Shown piece after piece: positions 57,033 to 64,000 of a stretch of 64,000 bases of DNA. The notes beneath the pieces were generated by a model, which worked only from the letters and a program-made list of their open reading frames with translations, was not told the origin of the DNA and ran no database searches. Source of the stretch: Ilyonectria destructans (lineage: Eukaryota; Ascomycota; Sordariomycetes; Hypocreales; Nectriaceae); contig JAHEWK010000032.1 of the NCBI GenBank assembly GCA_020740775.1, forward strand, positions 186,001 to 250,000, written 5' to 3'. How positions within the stretch are numbered: position 1 is the first letter of the stretch; every line of letters starts with the position of its first letter. The position numbers were made by a program, and so were the translations under genes.

Positions 57033-58626
57033 TCTGACTTTCAAGATTGAGATCGACAACTGAATACGAAGATTGTAACTAAGGAACAAAGACAGCTGAG
57101 AAGTTAGCGAGGATCTTTACAACGCTGCGTGCTGTTTCTGGTGAGTTGAAGAGGAGCTGGGGGATCTTTTCTTTTCTAGAACTAGATCTCAATTGGGGAC
57201 GATGCTGAATGTCCAGGGTAGGATCGAAGTGGGGGGAAATCGCCTGCGAGGTAGTCCGTATTGTCGGGGCGAACAAGGCCCGCATGTGACACATGATTGC
57301 CAAATCCGAGTACCCAAGTATGGCAGCTCAGACCGTCAGAGTCGTCTTTTACTATATGAATACGAAATACCCCTGGTCGGGGGGTGGGCATGGCTTATGC
57401 ACCTGGGACGGGCCGCCCAAAATGTGCGTGTGCCAGGGCTCATCTGACGTGGCTATACTCTTTACGCCATATCTGGGTACAAGTCGCGATAACGCATGGC
57501 CAGGACCCTCCGATAGCAGCTGTGGAGGTATTCAAGCTGTGGTCAGCGTAATATCTCCAAGTCCTGGAAACTCTTATCCAGCCACTCAAAGTTGGGTAAA
57601 AAGGCACTCGTGATAGTGATTATACTTGGATGGAATCCCGCTTGGGTTTCTCTGACGTGCCTGGCAATGCCTCAAGGTCCCCTAAGTTTAGACAGTCGAT
57701 CCCCAGGATGGACCTCGTTTAATGGAGTACGGAATCGGCACTGGATGGATGGAATCATCCCGAGACCCACTGAATGAGAGCAGTGCCGATCGCCAGGTGG
57801 GGAGGGCAGCCGAAGATGCCGAGAACAGCACCCCCCTACGCGAGGCTCGGCAATTCAGCTGAGCGGATGGCTCGGATATCTTGGGTGTTAGTGTATCAAT
57901 GCCGGGAAGATCAACGGGAGATCCTACTCTAGCTAATTTTAGCCTAGACCCAAACAGCGGAAGCACCCATCACGATGACAACAGACCTGCGGGCTTTGCT
58001 TCTCAGGGGAGTCCTGCCCGCTGACTCCCATCGCTATGGGGTCATCTCTCACGTCACCATGGGCACGGCCAAGCCACCTGATGCCTCGCCCGAGCTGGTC
58101 CAGAAGGCCGAGCTGGCGAACAATCTGGCCATCATGAGCCAGAACAACCAGCCCGTGGTTGAGCATCTCCCTGCCTAATAGGCACTAGCTCCGCCAATGT
58201 GCGTCATGTGAGTATATTGCCATTAATTTATAGTACCGCTATTTGCCGAAGTCATCACATGGTGCAGGCGACGAGCAGCTGAAATACGCTATGGGTATGG
58301 CGGGTGTGACCAAGAGGCTGAGCTGAACTGCAAGCACCTTGCCCTGCATCTTCGTGGGCCTACAGGAATGAGTGCCTGGAATGTATCCCGTAATATGATA
58401 AGCATAGTCTGAGGCGTCCGCTCTTGTAGCCCTTGTCGGATCCGTTACGGTCAATTCGATCAAATGGATAGTGTTCAAAGCAGTGATGATGATGTTGATT
58501 GTTGCTTGGGCCCTGTTGGGCTCCGTCGGTCAGAGAGGGGTTTTCTGACACCCCCTCTGACTAAGGTCAGGATATCAGTCTATCAGAGGTTTCGTAGTAC
58601 AGGGTCTCAATCCAACAGCCCTTTAT
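57033..58626. other. intergenic, no gene supported
   Basis: Several open frames of 60-106 codons overlap on both strands, none with known motifs. A frame at 57975-58178 ends neatly, but neither its start nor any homology supports it. Confidence 0.4.
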
Positions 58627-60757
58627 CCCTTTGAGTGTCGTAAGGCAACACTTAAGTCACTAGCAGGGGGGTCCAGCCAACCAGAGTATAGCAAATCAAA
58701 GGTACATTGATCCCCACCTATTTTGTATGGTGATAGAAGTCCCAGCAATTTCCCCCTCTACATAGAGCTACATTACACTGCCGACAGCGGTATCGCGATT
58801 TCTTTAGTCTCTGACCCCTATTGCCGTTGACTGCCCGTAACGGCTGCGGTCGACCCTCTCCAAGCCGTATTCCTTTACAAGCTTGACATGCTGAGGGATT
58901 CTTATTCCGGACCCAATTGTGCTGTTCGATAGGCGTAAATTCGTCTCCAGTCCGAAATCTCTGTCGGGCCTGACTGTCAGACTCATACTTCGCGATAAGG
59001 TCATTAACAAGGCGTTGCCGCCAATTGCTCTGTGACATCTCCGGCTTCCACTGCGGCTGCCCTCGCTGCTGTAAAATATAGCTGTTAATAAGGGCTATTT
59101 CTAGCAGGAAGTCCCAAGCTAGGGCCCTCCAGCCGCCCCTACGGGCACGGCGGGTAGGGCTCCAATATGACCGCATTTGGTCACCTCGATCTACAGCACC
59201 CATCTCATCATTGTAAATAGCAGCAATAGACGGGATAGAAATCAGCTTGACAGCCTCGGCACCAAAAAATCGCTGTATTGGCCGTGCTTGCATTTGGTCT
59301 GTTGTCGGTCTTTTCCTCTGACGTTCGAGTCTCTCAGTGCCCTTGAACACAGTAGATAGGAATAACACGAGGGCGTTGTCTTTCCACGCGATCTGATTGA
59401 CCTAGCCGAAGACAAATTAGTAGGGAAAATCAACACAATCTTATCTCTCTGACTGACTTAGTTATCTGCCGTAGGGAAAGCCCTGATGTCATTAAATTTG
59501 AGGCTGCCGGCAGCCGTATTATCCGTAGCTTTAAGCTTGACAAGGGGCTTGTAGATACCACAGTTCCTGCGGGCTGTGCCTGTAGCGCCGTGGCCGCATT
59601 GCCGGAGCCGGCGAAAGAGGTCACAGGAAGAGAATAGGTTATCGAGAAATACGTGGTATCTGGCCTCCGGCAGCAGATTTACTAGGGCAACAACCACAGC
59701 TTGGGTCGGGTTCAGATGGATCGTCTTCCTCTCTTGTCGCTGCTGCCGGGCCCGCCGCAGCTGTGACGGCAGGCGCCGGTAGCTCGGCCGGATGCCAACG
59801 GGCCCGAACTTCCGGCCGGGCCGGTGCCAAATCCACCGCAGGAAATAGCCTTGTTGGGCTACAGCCCATACTTTGAAGCCCGTGGGGATAGGTTTGTTAG
59901 GGACTGTTGTTGTCTCAAGGGATCGTCCGAGGAAGCGGACCATACACTCATCTACAGCAATAGATGTGCCCGGAATATAGAAGATCGTAGACGTGTGTTG
60001 TAGGCAGTCAGACTAAGCCTTGACCCGGATAAAGGTGCGGCCATAGAAGCTTGTGTCAGGGTCCTTATCGATAGTTGCAGGGTCGAAGATATAAAGATGC
60101 CGAGATAGTAGCTGGAACCGGTTGTAAGGCATCCATTTGATCACTGGATGGATAGGGCGCAGATCCTTAGATCCAGAAGTCTTCCAATAAAGCTTGATCT
60201 GCGGCTCTATATGTATTCTCATATATATCAAGATCGCAAGCCATACATAGATTTCTGCAACAGAGGTCGGCTTCCAAGCCAGCAGCCGAGACTGCGGCTT
60301 CAATCTGCAGCTGCCATCTTCATGCTGCTCGAGCCGGCAACTGACCCAGCTATTGGTGTACTGGGCCCAGCCTTCCACTAGGGAAACAGATAGGAATTAC
60401 TGGAATAGTGACAGCAGCTCCGGGGGCAGGGCTGTTATCTCAGGGGCCCGGCTTGGAATGACCATCGGGTCGAAGTTGTAACCGCGATCCGGAACCGGAT
60501 CATATATCGGCCGGCAGGTGTTATCGGTCGGCTGCTCGCAACGGCTGTCACTAGTACGGATAAAGCTATTATCATCATACGCATTGACTGCTTGGCTGGA
60601 GAGCTGTTGGGAATCCATAAGTGCACACAGAATGAGTTGTACGGTGAATTAGGTGGGGTTGATTCTGGCGATACTTTAGGTCACTCTAGGTACCTCAGCT
60701 GTAGCAGGGGTCCGGTGGGTCCCGTGACCTAAGTGTTGCCTTACGACACTCAAAGGG
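58627..60757 (-). mobile_element. piggyBac-type DNA transposon, copy 2, inverted and inactive
   Basis: Same family as copy 1 but in opposite orientation. Ends are CCCTTTGAGTGTCGTAAGGC at 58627 and its inverted match ending at 60757. The gene-3' end is preceded by TTAT and the gene-5' end by CTAT (read inward), the same two flanks as copy 1 in the same relation, so these bases may be part of the element. No TTAA is seen. Confidence 0.88.
58718..60618 (-). pseudogene. piggyBac-like transposase, two nonsense codons
   Basis: Begins at ATG 60618 (MDSQQLSSQAVNAYD) and parallels copy 1 to the end at 58718. A TAA at 60397-60399 follows LLSLFQ, where copy 1 has CAA. A TAG at 60013-60015 follows IRVKA, where copy 1 has TGG. 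Both are C-to-T or G-to-A transitions, as expected from repeat-induced point mutation. The aspartates in VDECMVRFLG, FLDNLFSS and YNDEMGAVDRGDQM remain. Differences elsewhere are few (Q to R, N to H and similar), so the copies parted recently. Confidence 0.88.
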
Positions 60758-61030
60758 ATAGTATAGAGTACCCTCTCTCCTAGACTCCCAACGCCGTTTC
60801 TCCCATGTGATATGTATACAGACGGCCGTCCTTGGCTGTCACCAGGGCGTCTGCAAGTAATCGGGCAGCAGACCGCCAGTCTTTTGGCTGTTGAAGAGTC
60901 ACATGTGACATCCCCATTTCAGCGCTGGTGAAATAATAATGACGCAGAACCTACCCATGTGCATTCCATGTGGTAAAGACCCCGGTCAGGATAACGCCCT
61001 GCATATCAGGTTGCAGTTGAGAAGACGCTA

Positions 61031-61466
61031 ACGTATATGATACGCGAGTGCCACAGACAAGCGAGTGCAACATCGCATTGTACACCCTAAACCACGATTT
61101 TAAAGAAATTATTAAAAATCGAAATTAAGCCTAAAATAGCTCAAAATTAAAAATAAGGTTAATTAGATAGAAAATTATATACCAGAATTTTACTAATATT
61201 TATTTATTTTTATTTATAGAGTTATTAAGAAAAAGCTTATTCGCACTGTCTTTTTTCTTAATTTTTAATATAAAAAACTTAATAAATTAAGTAAAAATTC
61301 AAAAGAAATAACATCTTATGACTTTTTCTTTAAAGGATTTAAAGCTATTTCTTGTAAATTTCTATTAATTATATAGCTAGTTTTAGAAAGTCTAATATTT
61401 TCACTTTTAGTTGCACAGTATAAGTGGTGCACTCGCTTGTCTGTGGCACTCGCTTATCATATACGT
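61031..61466. mobile_element. MITE with ~38-bp inverted ends and TA target sites
   Basis: The left end ACGTATATGATACGCGAGTG at 61031 and the right end, whose complement reads ACGTATATGATAAGCGAGTG, continue as CCACAGACAAGCGAGTGCA in both, 38 bases with one mismatch. TA flanks both ends (61029-61030 and 61467-61468), the duplication of Tc1/mariner-type elements. The 350-base interior is extremely AT-rich and non-coding, as left by heavy C-to-T mutation. Confidence 0.88.
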
Positions 61467-61468
61467 TA

Positions 61469-62022
61469 CGCTGCGTCTCTGAAGATAAATAATATGTTAC
61501 ATTGCGGATACCAGTTGTTCACTGAAGATGGGCCCCTATTATAATTATAATTCCTTTTACTAGCAGAGGAGGGGGAGTTCTCGTTTCCTACCCGGTACAG
61601 CCATCCGATGCGAGTAATCTGTCATTTAAGTTTGAGACATCGTCAGGGCGAAAGGAGGAAAAAATGGTGCGGCGTTGGTGGTGCTGGTGGTGTTGACGGT
61701 GGTGGTGTTGGAAGTGCATGTTTAGGCCGCAGGTGAGATGTTGGTCGGCGGCCGCCTGAGGGGAGGGCGACCAACAGTCTACTCGTGGCCTCACACTAGA
61801 CAAGCCACGATGGAGATGAGTGGGATTAAGGCGTAGGCCTATGGTACGTCAAAGTCAGCGGCACACGAGATTGGTCCGCTCGCAAGAACATGACATCTGA
61901 CGTTATGCTGTGCAGAAGCGGTTGGATAATGATAGTTTGACGAGGATATATATTTGAATAGGCACGCTCCGGGAGTCTTGCGTCATCCCAATCGCTTGCC
62001 ATACCCTCACTGTACTCTCGCA
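61469..62022. other. intergenic, promoter of the AflR-like gene
   Basis: Contains a GGTGTTGACGGTGGTGGTGTT-type run near 61680-61710 and no coding sequence. The region before 62023 should hold the regulator's promoter; TATATATTTG at about 61946 is a possible TATA-like site. Confidence 0.4.
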
Positions 62023-63339
62023 ATGGTTACCAATCCGCCGAAACGACCGGGGCAACCGAAACTGCGAACCAGTTGCGATCAATGCGGTGCCGCCAAGGTG
62101 AAATGCGACCGAGGCCAGCCCCAGTGCGGACGCTGTGACTCTCACGGCAGGACATGCGTCTATGGGGTTTCGCGGAAAATGGGGAAGCCGCCGCGAGTGA
62201 ATCGATCTGGTTTAAGTCGGACCCCGGGCGATAAACCTGGAGCTGGAGCCGGAACTGGAACCGGCATTGCAGATGTGCCCAAGCTCGACAGCAGCAGTTG
62301 CAGTAGCGATGGTATAATTGGAACGTTCGATCCGCTCTCAAGCATTACTGACGTAATCGCAGCTTGGGATGCAATGAATGAGAACGCCAACTGCATCGGC
62401 CTGGATGCATTGGACGGCTTGTTCAACGACCTGAACGGGCAATTTATGCCCAATTCCCCTTCTTTTAATCTGGGTGAATGGGCCTTAACAGATCATTTCA
62501 ACAACCACTTCTCCCCTAATCCGCAACTCGGCCCATTTCCTACCCCAGAATCGACCGACCGGGGGAGTTGCCAATCAACCGAGGCCTCCACGACGCAGCC
62601 CACCGCACATCAATCCCCATCCGACGCAAATTCACACTCTGACCGAAATGCAATGCCGACTGTGAGCATCAGCGGCCACGACTGTCCTCGGGAAGCATAC
62701 GATATCCTACGAAACCTATCTTTCCCCAATCCCAACACGATTCACTCGACCCCATCATCAGGAACAACGCCATCTTCGGCGACAAATAACGTTGACAATC
62801 AGGTACCATTAGACCACGTGCTACGCCTCAACTCTGAGGCCAGTGAGAGGCTTGGAGCTCTTCTGAGCTGCCCCTGTGCTCGATCGCCACATCTTGCATT
62901 TCTCTATGCCTCAATCATATCCCGGGTCCTACTATGGTACCAGCAAGCGGCTGGCTACACCCAGAGTGCCTCATGGAGTCATGCCACGCCAGACTGCTCG
63001 CCTAGTATGGGCGGCTCAGATCATACTACCGCTGCGGCCGCTCCGTACACGACAGGGATGGCTGTTGTGCCTGCCAAAATGACCATCGGGAGTTTCAACG
63101 TCGACGACCTACGTATACAGACGGCCTTGAAGATCCAGTTATTGTCAGGCGAGATGAGAACAGCCGGCCGCCTGATTGATCAATTCACGTCACTCAATTC
63201 CGGTGGTCAGTGTCAGACGGATGATTCCAATTTTAGCAGCGTTGATAGACTGTATCAAAGTTTACACTCATGGTTACGGGGCGAGCACTCAAGGATAGCG
63301 AATATGATGAGGTTAAAATTGAGAGAGCTCAACACATGA
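62023..63339 (+). CDS. Zn2Cys6 transcription factor, AflR-like
   Basis: Intact frame of 438 residues from the ATG at 62023. The DNA-binding cluster is C18-x2-C21-x6-C28-x6-C35-x2-C38-x6-C45 (SCDQCGAAKVKCDRGQPQC), followed by a basic linker GVSRKMGKPPRVNR. The middle is Ser/Thr/Pro-rich. The C-terminal part has CPREAYDILRNLSF, LLSCPCARSPHLAFLYASII, SRVLLWYQ and VPAKMTIGSFNVDDLRIQTA, the arrangement of the AflR-type regulatory domain that controls secondary-metabolite clusters in aspergilli. No core biosynthetic gene (PKS, NRPS, terpene synthase) is in this window, so a target cluster would lie beyond the right edge. The symbol aflR is not justified for this copy. Confidence 0.85.
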   Translation: MVTNPPKRPGQPKLRTSCDQCGAAKVKCDRGQPQCGRCDSHGRTCVYGVSRKMGKPPRVNRSGLSRTPGDKPGAGAGTGTGIADVPKLDSSSCSSDGIIGTFDPLSSITDVIAAWDAMNENANCIGLDALDGLFNDLNGQFMPNSPSFNLGEWALTDHFNNHFSPNPQLGPFPTPESTDRGSCQSTEASTTQPTAHQSPSDANSHSDRNAMPTVSISGHDCPREAYDILRNLSFPNPNTIHSTPSSGTTPSSATNNVDNQVPLDHVLRLNSEASERLGALLSCPCARSPHLAFLYASIISRVLLWYQQAAGYTQSASWSHATPDCSPSMGGSDHTTAAAAPYTTGMAVVPAKMTIGSFNVDDLRIQTALKIQLLSGEMRTAGRLIDQFTSLNSGGQCQTDDSNFSSVDRLYQSLHSWLRGEHSRIANMMRLKLRELNT

Positions 63340-64000
63340 ATAGAGCATAGAGCCGATATGCGTTCCCTCGCGTGTGTTCACTCCTGGCTTGCATCTTCAC
63401 CTCCCGCGTCGTATGCATTGCCACCGTATTCGCAAGTACTGAGACACGCAACTGACGTCAATCGGTATGTCTCCCGGCTTGGAGAATTTCTTCACCGCTT
63501 CCCCGCAGTTCTGTCCTGTTTCATTACTCCTCAGAGTGATTTCTAGCCTCTTGGAATGACTTCAACAACGAAGGCCAACGCTCTTATACCTCATCTTAGA
63601 CAGCATCTCGAGTTAGTAAGTTCTCAATTGTATTATTCGTAGTAACATGAACTGGTATGACTCCTATGAAGCCTGACAGACCTGTGGCCCGTAGGCTACG
63701 TCCGGGGTGACTCAATCGGTATTCACTGCTTACCTATAACTGAAACAAAAATGCATAGCACAAGGGGCACAGCTCGGTATGAGCGATGTACATCTGTCAC
63801 ATTTCCTTGAGGCTGAGCTTCCACGTATGGCTCGGCTTCCGACCAAATCTGAGTAATCCCTTGGATCCACTGTGATGGCCGGCTTACATTAAGAGTGCAT
63901 ATGGACGGACGAGTGTACCTTTGCTATCTATACGGCACGGCTTCTTACCCCCGAAGGAAGAAGGTCGGCCCGAATTTCGGTACCCGAATAGTATGCCAGA
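63340..64000. other. 3' flank of the regulator, no gene recognised
   Basis: A short frame at 63358-63546 has no known motif. Nothing else is visible before the window ends. Confidence 0.4.

Noticed and set aside
57193..58178. Several 60-106-codon frames as genes
   Set aside because: No start context, motif or conserved feature supports any of them.

Overview
This is a stretch of a filamentous ascomycete genome, most like an Aspergillus/Penicillium-type mould. Genes carry short GT-AG introns of about 48-120 nt. The protein families are typically fungal: HET domain, Zn2Cys6 regulator with an AflR-like layout, GH16 glucanase, C2H2 'RFACPYF..HRLKEHLYRKH' protein and OrsD/RecQ helicase. The transposons are those of Pezizomycotina. 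It is not a housekeeping region. It is an accessory, repeat-rich island in which transposons and broken genes outnumber intact genes.

Layout. 2.0-4.6 kb: a four-exon Crypton-type tyrosine recombinase gene. 4.8-6.4 kb: a solo copia LTR beside a decayed integrase-core transposase. 7.2-8.7 kb: a three-pass membrane protein cut at its 5' end by hAT element 1 (8.7-11.8 kb). 12.2-12.7 kb: a LINE RNase H remnant. 13.6-16.1 kb: a C2H2 gene with an abnormally long first intron. 16.8-22.4 kb: an unrecognised two-gene block on the minus strand, one protein of roughly 1,400 residues plus a smaller partner. 24.2-28.9 kb: an unrecognised small gene and a telomere-linked-type RecQ helicase with an OrsD-like N terminus. 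30.9-31.5 kb: a methyltransferase pseudogene. 32.4-33.4 kb: an intact secreted GH16 glucanase. 33.9-35.0 kb: a two-exon gene with a weak MADS-like N terminus. 36.3-36.8 kb: a transporter remnant.

38.1-40.2 kb: an apparently intact piggyBac element. 40.6-42.7 kb: an intact HET-domain gene. 42.8-43.4 kb: an SDR remnant. 44.0-46.2 kb: a hypothetical gene. 46.2-54.9 kb: a second hAT element interrupted by a copia retrotransposon, followed by a Ty3/gypsy protease fragment. 55.9-57.0 kb: a multi-exon SDR with a frameshift in a C7 run. 58.6-60.8 kb: a second, inverted piggyBac copy killed by two nonsense codons. 61.0-61.5 kb: an AT-rich MITE with long inverted repeats and TA target sites. 62.0-63.3 kb: an intact AflR-type regulator that may belong to a metabolite cluster lying beyond the right edge.

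How the parts relate. The intact genes do not form one pathway. The region shows repeated insertion, truncation at transposon ends and nonsense changes of the C-to-T/G-to-A kind expected from repeat-induced point mutation. The inverted piggyBac pair brackets 18.4 kb that recombination could invert. The least understood content is the 16.8-22.4 kb two-gene block. All calls come from reading the sequence; no database search was possible.
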